Shown here in pieces: positions 14,936 through 25,152 of a stretch of 64,000 bases of DNA. The notes beneath the pieces are model-generated. The model saw only the letters and a program-made list of their open reading frames with translations. It was not told the origin of the DNA and ran no database searches. Each line of letters opens with the position of its first letter. The stretch's first letter is position 1. This DNA comes from Rhodanobacteraceae bacterium (lineage in GTDB: Bacteria; Pseudomonadota; Gammaproteobacteria; Xanthomonadales; Rhodanobacteraceae). A program made the translations under genes and the position numbers. The stretch lies in contig SCQS01000054.1 of assembly GCA_004299705.1 (NCBI GenBank), forward strand, positions 62,001 through 126,000. Reading direction: 5' to 3'.

Positions 14936-16735
14936 ATGTCGATTGATCTTGGCGTGGTGCTCACGCTGCTACTGGTGGTGGGCTTTCTGGCGCAGTGGCT
15001 GGCGTGGCGGTTGCGGCTGCCGGCGATCCTGTTCCTGTTGCTGATCGGCATCGTGGTGGGTCCGGCGACGGGCCTGTTCGACCCGGACAAGGCGCTGGGC
15101 GATTTCCTGTTTCCGACGGTGTCGCTGGCGGTCGCACTGATCCTGTTCGAGGGCAGCATGACGCTGCGCTTTTCCGAGCTGCGCGGGATCGGCGGCGCGG
15201 TGCACGGCATGGTGACCTACGGCGCGGTGCTGGCGCTGCTGATGCTGGCCGCGGCGGCGCACTGGATCGCGGGCGTCAGTTGGCAGATCGCGTTCCTGTT
15301 CGGGGCGCTCACCTGCGTGACCGGGCCGACGGTGATCACGCCGATGCTGCGCACGCTGCGCCCGAACGCGCGCATCGCCAGCGCCTTGCGCTGGGAAGGC
15401 ATCGTGCTGGATCCGCTGGGCGCGCTGTTCGCGGTGCTGGTGTTCGAGGCCATAGCCTCGCACCAGCAGGGGCACTCGCTGGCGGTGTTCGGCGCGACCA
15501 TCGGCATCGGCGCGGGCATCGGGCTTGCGGTGGCGGCGGCGCTGGGTTTCCTGCTGTACCGGCAGATGATTCCGGAATACCTGCAGGCCTATGGCACGCT
15601 GATCGCGGTGCTGGGCGCATTCACGCTGTCCAACAAGCTGGCGCATGAATCGGGGCTGGTCGCGGTCACCCTCATGGGCATCACGCTGGGCAACCTCAAG
15701 CACGTCCACATCGATGACATCATGGACTTCAAGGAACACCTGTCCACGTTGCTGGTGTCGATGTTGTTCGTGGTGCTGGCCGCGCGCCTGCACTGGCCGC
15801 TGCCGCCGGGCATGCTGCTGGCGGGCATCCTGGTGTTCGTGGTCGCGCAGTTCGTGATCCGGCCGGTGTCGATCCTGGCCGCGACATTGGGCAGCAACCT
15901 CGGCTGGCGCGAGCGCGCATTGCTGGGCTATGTTTCCCCACGCGGCGTGGTCGCCGCTTCGGTGTCCTCCCTGTTCGCGATGAGGCTCGGTGCATTGGGC
16001 ATGCCGGGCGCCGACGCGCTGGTGCCGCTGGTGTTCATCCTGATCATCGGCACGGTGGTGCTGCAAAGCGCGACCGCGCGGCCGCTGGCGCGGGCGCTGA
16101 AGGTGGCCGATCCCGATCCGGATGGCGTGCTGATTTTTGGTTCCGACGAGGTCGCGCGCCGCATTGCGACGGCGCTGGCCGAGCACAAGTTTCAGGTGCT
16201 GCTGGCCGACGACGATTGGGACGGCATCAGCGCCGCGCGCATGGCGGGGCTCGCCACGTTCTTCGGCAATCCAACTTCGCAGCACGCGGCATTGCACCTC
16301 GACCTGACCGGCATCGGCCGGCTGCTGGCACTGTCCACCCGGCGCGAGCTGAATTCGCTGGCGTGCATGCACTACCGGCAGGAGTTCGGGCGCGAGCGCG
16401 TGTACCGCCTGCGCGTGCTGGCGCCCGAAGATGCCACCGATCGTGCGGCGTTCGCGGGCAGCCTGCGTGCCAAGGCGCTGTTCGGCGGCGACATGACGCA
16501 CATGCGATTCGCCGAATTGCTGCAGGCCGGGTGGCGGATCAAGTCCAGCGCCTTGACCGACGCGTTCGGTTGGCCGGCATTCGTCGCGCAACACGGCGCC
16601 GATTCCATGCTGCTCTTCGGCGTCGAACCCAATGGTCGTTTGCGGGTCGTCAGCAATCGCCGCAAGACCGAGCCGAAAAGTGGCTGGAGCGTGATCGCGT
16701 TGGTGTCGCCCGCGCCGGAATCCGCCGCGGCCTGA
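14936..16735 (+). CDS. CPA-family cation/proton antiporter with C-terminal TrkA-N-like domain
   Basis: 599 aa. Residues of about 1-385 make roughly a dozen membrane helices of the monovalent cation:proton antiporter type. Family-like motifs are [23 protein letters not shown] and the acidic pair in [15 protein letters not shown]. Residues of about 395-500 resemble a Rossmann TrkA-N (RCK) domain ([16 protein letters not shown]), and a C-terminal globular part follows. Such proteins exchange Na+ or K+ for H+ at the inner membrane, with the cytoplasmic domain sensing nucleotide. It lies between the VapC remnant and maf, where other Xanthomonadales usually have rlmH directly joined to maf. The ion is not predictable from the sequence. 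Confidence 0.87.
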   Translation: MSIDLGVVLTLLLVVGFLAQWLAWRLRLPAILFLLLIGIVVGPATGLFDPDKALGDFLFPTVSLAVALILFEGSMTLRFSELRGIGGAVHGMVTYGAVLALLMLAAAAHWIAGVSWQIAFLFGALTCVTGPTVITPMLRTLRPNARIASALRWEGIVLDPLGALFAVLVFEAIASHQQGHSLAVFGATIGIGAGIGLAVAAALGFLLYRQMIPEYLQAYGTLIAVLGAFTLSNKLAHESGLVAVTLMGITLGNLKHVHIDDIMDFKEHLSTLLVSMLFVVLAARLHWPLPPGMLLAGILVFVVAQFVIRPVSILAATLGSNLGWRERALLGYVSPRGVVAASVSSLFAMRLGALGMPGADALVPLVFILIIGTVVLQSATARPLARALKVADPDPDGVLIFGSDEVARRIATALAEHKFQVLLADDDWDGISAARMAGLATFFGNPTSQHAALHLDLTGIGRLLALSTRRELNSLACMHYRQEFGRERVYRLRVLAPEDATDRAAFAGSLRAKALFGGDMTHMRFAELLQAGWRIKSSALTDAFGWPAFVAQHGADSMLLFGVEPNGRLRVVSNRRKTEPKSGWSVIALVSPAPESAAA

Positions 16736-16755
16736 CGGCCCGCTATGCTTTCACG

Positions 16756-17328
16756 ATGCTCTATCTGGCCTCGCAATCCCCGCGCCGGCGCGAATTGCTC
16801 GCGCAACTCGGCGTCGCCTTCAAGGTGGTGAACGTGGATGTGCCGGAAGTGCCGGCCGAGGGCGAGGCGCCACGCGTCTATGTCGAACGCGTCGCGCGGG
16901 CCAAGGCGCGGGCCGGCTTAGCGTCCGTCAGCGCGCACGACCCGGCGGCCGTGCTGCTGGGCGCCGACACCGAAGTGGTGCTGGACGGACAGGTGTTCGG
17001 CAAGCCGCGCGATGCCGGGGATGCCGCGGCCATGCTGCGCGCCTTGTCCGGACGCGCGCATGCCGTGATTTCAGTCGTGTGCTGCGTGACGGCCTCAGGT
17101 GAAAACATCGCCACGTGCGAATCGACGGTGACCTTTGCGGCGTTGGACGACCGCGCCACCGCACGCTACGTCGCCACCGGCGAACCATTCGGCAAGGCGG
17201 GTGGTTACGCGATTCAGGGCCGGGCGGCGGCCTTCATCGCGCACCTGTCGGGCAGCTATTCGGGGGTGATGGGCCTGCCCTTGTTCGAAACCGCCGGCTT
17301 GTTGCGCCGGGCCGGCGTCGAAGCGTGA
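16756..17328 (+). CDS. maf: Maf-family nucleotide pyrophosphatase (YhdE type)
   Basis: 190 aa. The protein removes pyrophosphate from dTTP/UTP and some modified nucleotides, keeping them out of nucleic acids. It has the Maf signature at the N-terminus ([12 protein letters not shown]), [18 protein letters not shown] in the middle and [16 protein letters not shown] near the end. These fit the dTTP/UTPase branch (YhdE) better than the m7GTP branch. The ATG at 16756 is the only start that begins the [10 protein letters not shown] motif correctly. It is followed 93 bp later by rng, its usual partner in this lineage. Confidence 0.93.
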   Translation: MLYLASQSPRRRELLAQLGVAFKVVNVDVPEVPAEGEAPRVYVERVARAKARAGLASVSAHDPAAVLLGADTEVVLDGQVFGKPRDAGDAAAMLRALSGRAHAVISVVCCVTASGENIATCESTVTFAALDDRATARYVATGEPFGKAGGYAIQGRAAAFIAHLSGSYSGVMGLPLFETAGLLRRAGVEA

Positions 17329-17421
17329 CGGGTGCTGAACCACCGCGTTTCCTGCATCGACAGGTGCAGCCGTGGCGGGCTATAAGTGGCGTCCCCAACT
17401 CGTCCGATGGCTGAGCGGCGC

Positions 17422-18900
17422 ATGACCGAGGAAATCCTGATCAACGTCACGCCCCGCGAAGCGCGGGTCGGCGTGGTCGAGAACGGCATGCTGCAGGAGG
17501 TGCACATCGAGCGCACCGGCCACCGCGGCTATGTCGGCAACATCTATTGCGGACGCGTCAAGCGCGTGATGCCGGGGATGCAGGCCGCGTTCGTCGACAT
17601 CGGGCTGGAACGCAGCGCCTTCCTGCACGCCATGGACCTCGCGCACCCGACCCTCAATGCCGATCCGATCGACGGCAGCGCGCCCGCGGCCACCAGCGTT
17701 CCCGCGATCACCGAACTGGTGCACGAAGGCCAGCGCGTGATCGTGCAGGTCATCAAGGATCCGATTGGCAGCAAGGGCGCGCGGCTGTCCACGCATCTTT
17801 CCATCCCCTCGCGTTATCTGGTGCTGCTGCCGGACAGCGCGACCCTGGGCGTGTCGATGCGCATCGAGGACGAGGCCGAGCGTGAACGCTTGCGCGGCAT
17901 CCTGGCCGGCCTCGCCGGCAACGGCAGCGGCCTGATCGCGCGCACCAACGCCGAAGGGCTGGATGCCGTGGCGCTTGCCGAGGATGTCGATTACGTCACG
18001 CGCGTCTGGCAGACGGTGTCCGAGGCGATCGCACACGCGCAACCCGGCCAGCGTGTCTACGAGGAACCGGCGTTGCCGCTGCGCGTGTTGCGCGACCTGA
18101 TGCACGACGAGATCGAGAAGGTGCGCGTGGATTCGCACGAGACTTACGAACGCACGCTGGACTTCGCGCGGCAGTTCATGCCGGACCTGACCGGGCGCGT
18201 CGAGCACTATCCCGGCGAGCGCCCGATCTTCGACCTGTACGGCGTCGAGGATGAAATCCAGAAAGCGTTGCGCAAGGAAGTGCCGCTGAAATCGGGTGGC
18301 TATCTCGTGATCGACCAGACCGAGGCGATGACCACCATCGACGTCAACACCGGCGCGTACCTCGGTTCGCGCAACCTCGAGGAAACCGCGTTCCGCACCA
18401 ACCTCGAGGCCGCGCAGGCGGCGGCGCGGCAACTGCGGCTGCGCAACCTTGGCGGCATCATCATCATCGACTTCATCGACATGCACGACGACGAGCACAA
18501 GCGCCAGGTGTTGCGCACGCTCGAAAAGGCGCTGGCGCGTGACCACGCCAAGACCACCGTGTATGAAATGAGTCCGCTGGGGCTGGTCGAGATGACCCGC
18601 AAGCGCACCACCGAGAGCCTGGCGCGGCAATTGTGCGAACCGTGCCCGGCTTGCGCCGGGCGCGGCAATCTGAAAACCGCCGAAACGGTCGGCTACGAAA
18701 TCTTCCGCGAGATCACCCGCGCGGTGCGGCAATTCAATGCCGAGAAACTGCTGGTGCTGGCGTCGCCCCAAGTCGTCGCGCGCATGCTGGAAGAGGAAGC
18801 GTCCGCGGTCACCGAACTGGAAACCTTCATCGGCAAGTCGATCAGGTTCCAGCCCGAGGAGCAGTACGGGCAGGAGCAGTTCGATGTCGTGCTGCTTTGA
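17422..18900 (+). CDS. rng: Ribonuclease G
   Basis: 492 aa, close to E. coli RNase G (489 aa). RNase G is an endoribonuclease that matures the 5' end of 16S rRNA and cuts some mRNAs. An N-terminal S1 RNA-binding domain (about 37-125) is followed by the 5'-sensor/RNase H-like body. The metal-binding aspartates are in TIDVNTG (D307) and IIIIDFIDM (D350). The zinc-link-like C-PAC cysteines (CPACAGRG) follow MTRKRTTESL. The long C-terminal scaffold of RNase E is absent, which separates the two. An in-frame ATG at 17407 is possible but would add only five residues. Confidence 0.95.
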   Translation: MTEEILINVTPREARVGVVENGMLQEVHIERTGHRGYVGNIYCGRVKRVMPGMQAAFVDIGLERSAFLHAMDLAHPTLNADPIDGSAPAATSVPAITELVHEGQRVIVQVIKDPIGSKGARLSTHLSIPSRYLVLLPDSATLGVSMRIEDEAERERLRGILAGLAGNGSGLIARTNAEGLDAVALAEDVDYVTRVWQTVSEAIAHAQPGQRVYEEPALPLRVLRDLMHDEIEKVRVDSHETYERTLDFARQFMPDLTGRVEHYPGERPIFDLYGVEDEIQKALRKEVPLKSGGYLVIDQTEAMTTIDVNTGAYLGSRNLEETAFRTNLEAAQAAARQLRLRNLGGIIIIDFIDMHDDEHKRQVLRTLEKALARDHAKTTVYEMSPLGLVEMTRKRTTESLARQLCEPCPACAGRGNLKTAETVGYEIFREITRAVRQFNAEKLLVLASPQVVARMLEEEASAVTELETFIGKSIRFQPEEQYGQEQFDVVLL

Positions 18901-18927
18901 CGCGCAGCGCGCGTTGCGACGAACCAC

Positions 18928-18972
18928 CCCCTTCGGTACGAAGGGGGTCGCCGCGCAGCGGCGGGGGGATGC
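18928..18972. repeat. Intergenic element family 1, left-end half copy (copy B)
   Basis: The hairpin CCCCCTTCGGTACGAAGGGGG is followed by TCGCCGCGCAGCGGCGGGGGGATG, matching the left half of family 1. The right half is missing; a short CATCCCTG and a run of T follow. With the REP pair and the next half copy it fills the 318-bp rng-yhdP gap, which holds no gene. Confidence 0.75.
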
Positions 18973-19007
18973 CATCCCTGTTTTTTCCCTAACCGTCCCA
19001 CGGCGCG

Positions 19008-19065
19008 GTCGCCGGCAGGCCGGCTCCTACCAAGCAGCTTTCGTGGGAGCGCGCCTGCGCGCGAC
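19008..19065. repeat. REP pair of the GTGGGAGC type
   Basis: GTCGCCGGCAGGCCGGCTCCTAC is the inverse of GTGGGAGCGCGCCTGCGCGCGAC, 12 bp apart (written here as two arms at 19008-19030 and 19043-19065). This matches the REP sequences common between genes in Pseudomonas and Xanthomonadales. It separates two half copies of element family 1. Confidence 0.7.
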
Positions 19066-19147
19066 AACGCGGGCCGTCGAGGCACGCGGAAAAAGACATG
19101 GATGTCATGTGCCGTTTGCGTCCACCAGACGGAACGGTGATGCGTGC

Positions 19148-19199
19148 GTCATCCCCCCGCCGCTGCGCGACGACCCCCTTCCCCTGGAAGGGGGTGTTC
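19148..19199. repeat. Intergenic element family 1, inverted left-end half copy (copy B')
   Basis: CATCCCCCCGCCGC leads into a CCCCCTTCC to GGAAGGGGG hairpin. This is the left end of family 1 in reverse orientation. It lies directly before yhdP, and its translation explains a misleading in-frame extension rich in Pro and Arg upstream of that gene. Confidence 0.75.
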
Positions 19200-19218
19200 G
19201 CACCGGGATGGCGCCGTC

Positions 19219-22200
19219 GTGAGTGCATGGCGCCACCACCTGCGCCGCGCGCGCTTCGCCGCGACCGTGTTCGTTGCGGTGGTGTTGATCGCCGCGGCGG
19301 TCGCGATGGGGGTGTTGCAGGCACTGTTGCCGATCGCGACGCGTTATCCGAATTTCGTCGCGCGCGAATTGTCGGCGCGCCTGCACCGCCCCGTGAAATT
19401 CGCCACCATCGCGAGCCAGTGGCAGCCTTCCGGTCCGTTGCTGATGGTGCGCGACTTGACGCTGGGCCCGGCGCAGCCGGGCGGACAGTCGATCACCCTG
19501 CCGCATGCGGCGCTGAAGTTCGATTTCGGCGCGTGGCTGCGGCCCGCGCATCGCTGGATCACCTTGCGCCTGAGTGGCGTGGAGTTGCGGGTCGAGCACT
19601 CAGCGAACGGCTGGCAAATGGTCGGGTTCGGCACGTCGGCGGGCGAGTCGCACGCCTCGCTGCAGTCATTGCCGGTCGACCTGGATCTGCGCGACCTGCG
19701 CGTGGACATCGTGGACGACGTGGCGCACCGTTCGTGGCAGGTGTTCGCGCCGCATTTGCGGGCGGTCAACGTCGGCGACGCGGTGCGTTTCGGTGGAATC
19801 GTGCAGCAGCGGGGGACGCATCAGGTGGTGTCGATCAGCGGGCGCATGGACGCGGCCGCGCGCGATTACGAACTGCACCTGGCGACCCGGGACCTTGATC
19901 TGGCGCAGACCGTGCAAGGGCTCGATCTGCACGGCTATGCGGTGGCCAGCGGGCAGGGCGACATCGAACTGTGGGGACGGTGGCAAAACGGCAAGTTTGC
20001 TTCCGCCGCACTTCGTTACGACCTGCGCAATTTCTCCGCCACGGGTCCGGATCACCGTGCGCTGAATCTGATGTCGCTGGCAGGCGTGTTCCAGGCCAGT
20101 CGTGTCGACGGTGGCTGGGACATCGCCTGGCGCGGCCCGGGCAAGCCGCGCGCGGATATCGACCAGGCGGGCGGGCTGGTCGCGCATTTGCGTGGACATC
20201 GCGGCGCGTGGCGCGTCACGGCCGCGGCGCGGGATATCGACGGCACGCCGTGGTTGTCATTGCTGGCGATGGCACCGCAGGCGCCGAAGGCGTTGCCCGG
20301 ATGGGTTGCGCAGGCGCAGCCGCACATGCACATTGACACGGCCGCGCTGGCGTGGCGCGAAGGTGGGCCGTACGACGTGACCGCGCGGGTTTCCGATCTG
20401 CACGCGGCCGCGACGGGCGCGATACCGGGCATCGATCTGGCGCACGCCACGTTGCGCGCCGATGCCCAGGCCATTTCGCTGGAACTGCCGCGCCAGCCGG
20501 CCACGCTGGCCTTGACCCAGGTGTTCCGCAAGCCTTTCGTGTTCAAGCAGTTCGGCGCAACCTTCGTGGCCTGGCGCGAGGACGGCCTGTGGAACATCGC
20601 CGCCGATGGGCTGCATTTCGATACTGGCGAAATGGCCGGCGACGCGCGTGCGCATCTCGTGTGGCTGGGCCACGGCCAGCGCCCGTTCCTTTCCGCCGAT
20701 GCGGTACTCGAACACGCCAAGGTGACGGATGCCGACCTGTTCTGGCCTTACCGCGGCATGCCACCATCCTTGGTCAAGTGGCTGGATCACGCGCTGGTCG
20801 GCGGCGAGATCACGTCGGGGCGCGTGCTGGTACGTGGCAATCTGGGCGACTGGCCGTTCCTTGATCACCAGGGTCGTTTCGAGGCCACCGGCGTGGTGAA
20901 CGATGCCACGTTCAATTTCTCCGACGACTGGCCGCGCGCGACCGGTGTCGATGCCGCGCTGGATTTCGTCGACAACCACATGGGCATCGTGGCGACCCAC
21001 GCCCAAGTGCAGGGCGTAACCGCGACCCACGCGGTGGCGGCGATTCCCGATCTTGGCCACGGCGTGCTGGATCTCGACGTCCAGGGCGACGGCACGGGCG
21101 CCGAGTTGATGGATTTCGTGCGCCACAGCCCGGTCGGTGCGGGTGCCATCGATGCGCTCGACGGACTCACGCTCGGTGGGACGGGCAAGTTCGGCATCAA
21201 GCTGTCGATTCCGCTTGGCAATGCGGCCGGTTTTTCGCTCAACGGCAAGCTCGACCTGGCCAAGGCGGACGTGACCGCCGACAAGTGGAACCTGAAACTC
21301 AAGAACCTCAACGGCCCGCTGCTGATCGACGGCAAGGGTTTTCGCGCGCAGGGTTTGGCGACCACATTTCGCGGTGCACCGACGACACTCTCGATGGCGG
21401 TGGGCAGCGACGTGGCCGACCCCAAGGACATCGTCGAGGCGTCACTGGATACCCGCGCATCGGCGCAGACCCTGGTGCAGGGTTATCCCGACCTGGAAGG
21501 GTTGGTGGCGCACGCCAGTGGCGTCGCGCCGTTCCACATCGGCGTGAAAGTAGTGGCGGGGCAGGGCGGGGCACCCGCCACGCCGATCCTCAACGTCACT
21601 TCAAACCTTGCCGGGATCGCGCTGGATTTTCCGGCGCCGCTGGACAAGCCTGCGAACGCGATGTTGCCCCTGAACCTGACCTTGCGATTGCCTCCGGCCG
21701 GCGCGCCGCTTTCGGTGTCGCTGGGCGACGTGCTGCAGGTACGTGGACGGCTGGCCGATCCCGCGCACAACATTCCGACCGCGTTGGCGATGAACTTCGG
21801 CGGCACGCCGCCTGCGAATGTCCCGGCCAGCGGGCTGGTGGTGGGCGGGCATGCCGCACGGCTGGATGTAAGCGGCTGGATCCAGCAGGCCTTGATCGGT
21901 GCTTCCAGCGCGGCGTTTCCGCAACTGAGCCGGGCCGATGTTTCGACGGACGCGGCGCAGGTGTTCGGCACCGATCTCGGCGCGTTGCAGTTTTCCTTCA
22001 ATGCCGGAGCGCAGTCCGACAGCATCGGATTCGACGGCGCGGCGGTGAAGGGCACGATCGATTTGCCGACCAGCGACTTGATCAAGCGCGGCATCACCGC
22101 GCACCTGCAACGTCTGTATTGGCCGGAGCCGCCGCCGCCGAAGCAGCCCGCGCCATCGCAGCCTCCGCCGGCGACTTCGCCGATCGCGCCGTCCGCGGTG

Positions 22201-23163
22201 CCGCCGCTGCACGTCACCATCGGCGACCTCAAGCTCGGCAAGGCGCAACTCGGCGCAACCGTGTTCGAAAGTACACCCACCCTCTCGGGCATGCACATCG
22301 CGAAGTTCGACTCGAAGGGCGCGGATTTCACCATCCAGTCGCACGGCGACTGGAACGGCAGCAAGGCGGTCAGCGCATCGCATCTGGTCATCGACATTGT
22401 CTCGCATGATTTCGGCAAGACCCTTGCGGCATTCGGGTTCACCGGGCTGCTGGCCGGCGGCCAGGATGCGCAGGTGCACATTGACGGCACCTGGCCCGGC
22501 GCGCCCTCGGGTTTCTCGCTGGCGTGGGTGACCGGCACGCTGGGCATCAAGGTAGGCGAGGGGCGCATCCTTGCTGTGCAGCCGGGCCTGGGTCGCCTGC
22601 TGGGATTGTTGTCGTTGAAGGAATTGCCGAGTCGCCTGATGCTGCACTTCGGCGACGTGTTCAAGTCGGGCTTCGGCTTCGACCATGCGTCCGCGAATTT
22701 CACCCTGAAGGACGGCAGCGCGTACACCAGGGACATGGTCATCGCGGCGCCCGCCGCACGCATCGCGATGCAGGGCCGCACCGGTTTCCGCGACCGCGAT
22801 TTCGACCTCATCGTCAACGTCACGCCACACGTGGGCGGCACCCTGCCGGTGGTCGGCGCGGTGATCGGCGGGCCGGTCGGCGCGGCCGCGGGACTGGTGG
22901 TGCAGGGCCTGATCGGCAAGGGCATCAACAAGGCGGCGGGCAGCGTCTATCGCGTCACCGGAAGCTGGGACAAGCCGAAGATCGTCACCGTGACTGCGGC
23001 GCCCGCATCGGCTTCCAGCACGTTGGCCCCGGCATCCAGCGTGGCGGCTCCGGCCTCCGGCGTGGCCAGCCCCGCGCGCGCGGGTTCATCCGCAAAGGCA
23101 ACCTCCAGCGCCCCGGCCCCTGTATCGGCTTCTTCGATCCCCGCGCCCGCGGCCTCGGATTGA
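19219..23163 (+). CDS. yhdP: YhdP-family AsmA-like phospholipid transport protein
   Basis: 1314 aa. It has one N-terminal membrane helix (about 13-35), then a very long periplasmic beta-rich AsmA2/DUF3971 region. The conserved C-terminus is VGGTLPVVGAVIGGPVGAA followed by a GLIGKGINKAAGSVYRV-type block. YhdP, with TamB and YdbH, carries phospholipids from the inner to the outer membrane as a long hydrophobic groove (family knowledge). A Pro-rich break near residue 970 and an Ala/Ser/Pro-rich tail are local oddities. GTG at 19219 was chosen because upstream codons translate the family 1 repeat. The rng-yhdP-tldD order is conserved in related genomes. Confidence 0.93.
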   Translation: MSAWRHHLRRARFAATVFVAVVLIAAAVAMGVLQALLPIATRYPNFVARELSARLHRPVKFATIASQWQPSGPLLMVRDLTLGPAQPGGQSITLPHAALKFDFGAWLRPAHRWITLRLSGVELRVEHSANGWQMVGFGTSAGESHASLQSLPVDLDLRDLRVDIVDDVAHRSWQVFAPHLRAVNVGDAVRFGGIVQQRGTHQVVSISGRMDAAARDYELHLATRDLDLAQTVQGLDLHGYAVASGQGDIELWGRWQNGKFASAALRYDLRNFSATGPDHRALNLMSLAGVFQASRVDGGWDIAWRGPGKPRADIDQAGGLVAHLRGHRGAWRVTAAARDIDGTPWLSLLAMAPQAPKALPGWVAQAQPHMHIDTAALAWREGGPYDVTARVSDLHAAATGAIPGIDLAHATLRADAQAISLELPRQPATLALTQVFRKPFVFKQFGATFVAWREDGLWNIAADGLHFDTGEMAGDARAHLVWLGHGQRPFLSADAVLEHAKVTDADLFWPYRGMPPSLVKWLDHALVGGEITSGRVLVRGNLGDWPFLDHQGRFEATGVVNDATFNFSDDWPRATGVDAALDFVDNHMGIVATHAQVQGVTATHAVAAIPDLGHGVLDLDVQGDGTGAELMDFVRHSPVGAGAIDALDGLTLGGTGKFGIKLSIPLGNAAGFSLNGKLDLAKADVTADKWNLKLKNLNGPLLIDGKGFRAQGLATTFRGAPTTLSMAVGSDVADPKDIVEASLDTRASAQTLVQGYPDLEGLVAHASGVAPFHIGVKVVAGQGGAPATPILNVTSNLAGIALDFPAPLDKPANAMLPLNLTLRLPPAGAPLSVSLGDVLQVRGRLADPAHNIPTALAMNFGGTPPANVPASGLVVGGHAARLDVSGWIQQALIGASSAAFPQLSRADVSTDAAQVFGTDLGALQFSFNAGAQSDSIGFDGAAVKGTIDLPTSDLIKRGITAHLQRLYWPEPPPPKQPAPSQPPPATSPIAPSAVPPLHVTIGDLKLGKAQLGATVFESTPTLSGMHIAKFDSKGADFTIQSHGDWNGSKAVSASHLVIDIVSHDFGKTLAAFGFTGLLAGGQDAQVHIDGTWPGAPSGFSLAWVTGTLGIKVGEGRILAVQPGLGRLLGLLSLKELPSRLMLHFGDVFKSGFGFDHASANFTLKDGSAYTRDMVIAAPAARIAMQGRTGFRDRDFDLIVNVTPHVGGTLPVVGAVIGGPVGAAAGLVVQGLIGKGINKAAGSVYRVTGSWDKPKIVTVTAAPASASSTLAPASSVAAPASGVASPARAGSSAKATSSAPAPVSASSIPAPAASD

Positions 23164-23200
23164 CGTTACGATTGCGCCGTCTTCCCCGCGGAAAACACCC

Positions 23201-23503
23201 ATGGCCGCGTTCTTCTGCAAGCTCGTCCCGCCGCGTTCGACCTTCCTGCGCGACATCACGCCTGAGGAAACCGCCGCGATGGGGCGGCACGCGTTGTTCT
23301 GGAAGGAGCGGATCGACGGGGGCGTCCGCGTGTTCGTGTTGGGCGTTGTTGCCGACCCCGTGGCTGCGTTCGGCGTCGTGATCATCGAGGCCGACGACGA
23401 GGCGGCGGTTCGCGCCCTGACCGACGCCGATCCCGCGATCGAGGCAGGCATCGGCATGCGTTACGAAATCCATCCGATGCCGCGTGGCGTGATGCACGGC
23501 TGA
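23201..23503 (+). CDS. Small YCII-like protein
   Basis: 100 aa of a ferredoxin-like alpha/beta pattern. FFCKLVPPR, MGRHALFWKERI and FGVVIIEADDEAAVRALTDADP resemble the YCII-related family, in which a His and nearby acidic residues form a small pocket. It is a different member from the DGPF protein earlier in the window. It sits between yhdP and tldD, 37 bp after the former, so it may be read with yhdP. No catalytic role is established for this branch. Confidence 0.75.
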   Translation: MAAFFCKLVPPRSTFLRDITPEETAAMGRHALFWKERIDGGVRVFVLGVVADPVAAFGVVIIEADDEAAVRALTDADPAIEAGIGMRYEIHPMPRGVMHG

Positions 23504-23584
23504 GCAAGCCCCAACCAAGCTTTTCGCTTGCGAACCGGCCGCCCCGCCCTTACGTTGTCCGGATCACTGCAAGGTTCGCATCCC

Positions 23585-25024
23585 ATGGACTCCCCTCTGG
23601 CACTCGCCGAACGCAGCCTGCTCGCGCCGGGCGGCCTTTCGACCCATGATCTCGAACGCGTGTTTTCGCGCGTGATGGCGCCGTCGATCGATGCGGCGGA
23701 TTTGTATTTCCAGCATTCGCGCAGCGAATCGTGGGTGCTGGAAGACGGCATCGTGCGCGATGGCAGCCACAGCATCGAACAGGGCGTCGGCGTGCGCGCG
23801 GTGTCCGGCGACAAGACCGGCTTCGCGTATTCCGACGACATCGTGTTGCCGCAGTTGCTGGAAGCGGCCGGTGCGGCGCGCGCGATAGCGCGCGACGGCA
23901 ACGGTGCCGGCAAACCGCTCAGCATTCGCGGCACGCGCGCGTTGTATCCGGCCGACGATCCCATCGATGGACTCGATAACGCCGCCAAGATCGCGCTGCT
24001 GCGTGAACTCGACGCGCTCGCGCGCAGCCTCGACCCGCGCATCAAGCAGGTCATTGTCAGCGTCAACGCCACCCACGATTCGGTGCTGGTCGCCGCTGCC
24101 GATGGCACGCTCGCCGCCGACGTACGTCCGCTGACGCGCGTCAACGTGCAGGTGATCGCCGAATCGAATGGCCGTCGCGAATCGGGCTATTCGGGCGGCG
24201 GCGGGCGCTGCGCCTATCGCGAATTGATCGATTCCGGTCGTGCGCATGCATGGGCGCGTGAGGCGGTGCGGCAGGCGTTGGTGAACCTGGATGCCGTCGA
24301 TGCGCCGGCCGGCAGCATGGAAGTGGTGCTCGGGCCGGGTTGGCCGGGCATCTTGCTGCACGAGGCGATTGGGCATGGCCTCGAAGGCGACTTCAACCGC
24401 AAGGGCACCTCCGCGTTTGCCGGGCGCATGGGCGACAAGGTTGCGGCTGATGGCGTCACGGTGGTCGATGACGGCACGTTGCCTGGACGGCGCGGCTCGT
24501 TGTCCATCGACGATGAAGGCACGCCGACCCATTGCACCACGCTGATCGAGGATGGCCGTCTGGTCAGCTACATGCAGGACAAACACAACGCGCGCCTGAT
24601 GGGCATGGCGCCCACCGGCAACGGCCGCCGCGAATCCTTCGCGCACCTGCCGATGCCGCGCATGACCAACACCTACATGCTGGCGGGCCAGCGCGACCCG
24701 CAGGAAATCATCGCCTCGGTCGAACGCGGCCTGTATGCCGTCAACTTCGGCGGCGGTCAGGTCGACATCACCAACGGCAAATTCGTGTTCAGCGCCAATG
24801 AGGCGTATTTGATCGAACACGGCAAGGTCACGCGGCCGGTGAAGGGTGCAACCCTGATCGGTTCCGGACCGGACGTGCTGACACGTGTCGCGATGATCGG
24901 CAACGACCTTGCGCTCGACGAAGGCGTCGGCGTGTGCGGCAAGGAAGGCCAGAGCGTGCCGGTGGGCGTCGGGATGCCGACGATCAAGGTGACCGCGATG
25001 ACGGTGGGCGGAACGGCTGCGTGA
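23585..25024 (+). CDS. tldD: Metalloprotease TldD
   Basis: 479 aa (E. coli 481). TldD is the catalytic half of the TldD/PmbA heterodimeric zinc protease, which degrades unfolded peptides, processes microcin B17 and acts on CcdA. The HExxxH zinc motif is HEAIGH (259-264), followed by [10 protein letters not shown]. The C-terminal zinc-ligand region includes [15 protein letters not shown]. Its partner pmbA lies 0.7 kb downstream, separated by the opposite-strand yjgA, the usual gammaproteobacterial arrangement. Confidence 0.96.
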   Translation: MDSPLALAERSLLAPGGLSTHDLERVFSRVMAPSIDAADLYFQHSRSESWVLEDGIVRDGSHSIEQGVGVRAVSGDKTGFAYSDDIVLPQLLEAAGAARAIARDGNGAGKPLSIRGTRALYPADDPIDGLDNAAKIALLRELDALARSLDPRIKQVIVSVNATHDSVLVAAADGTLAADVRPLTRVNVQVIAESNGRRESGYSGGGGRCAYRELIDSGRAHAWAREAVRQALVNLDAVDAPAGSMEVVLGPGWPGILLHEAIGHGLEGDFNRKGTSAFAGRMGDKVAADGVTVVDDGTLPGRRGSLSIDDEGTPTHCTTLIEDGRLVSYMQDKHNARLMGMAPTGNGRRESFAHLPMPRMTNTYMLAGQRDPQEIIASVERGLYAVNFGGGQVDITNGKFVFSANEAYLIEHGKVTRPVKGATLIGSGPDVLTRVAMIGNDLALDEGVGVCGKEGQSVPVGVGMPTIKVTAMTVGGTAA

Positions 25025-25044
25025 ACTCCAGACAAAAGCGTTTT

Positions 25045-25152
25045 GACACGGATAAATGCGGATCAGAGCGGATCAAAGCCGAAACGAGCGGGTACACGCG
25101 CTGATGGAGGCAGATGTGTTTTTATCCGAGTTTATCCGCGTTGATCCGTGTC
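25045..25152. repeat. ATCCGCG-type inverted repeat, copy 2 (tldD-yjgA)
   Basis: GACACGGATAAATGCGGATC at the left is mirrored by GATCCGTGTC at the right, with further GCGGATC and ATCCGCG blocks between. The right arm runs into yjgA and encodes its last residues (DTDQRG) and the TAA stop. Confidence 0.8.
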
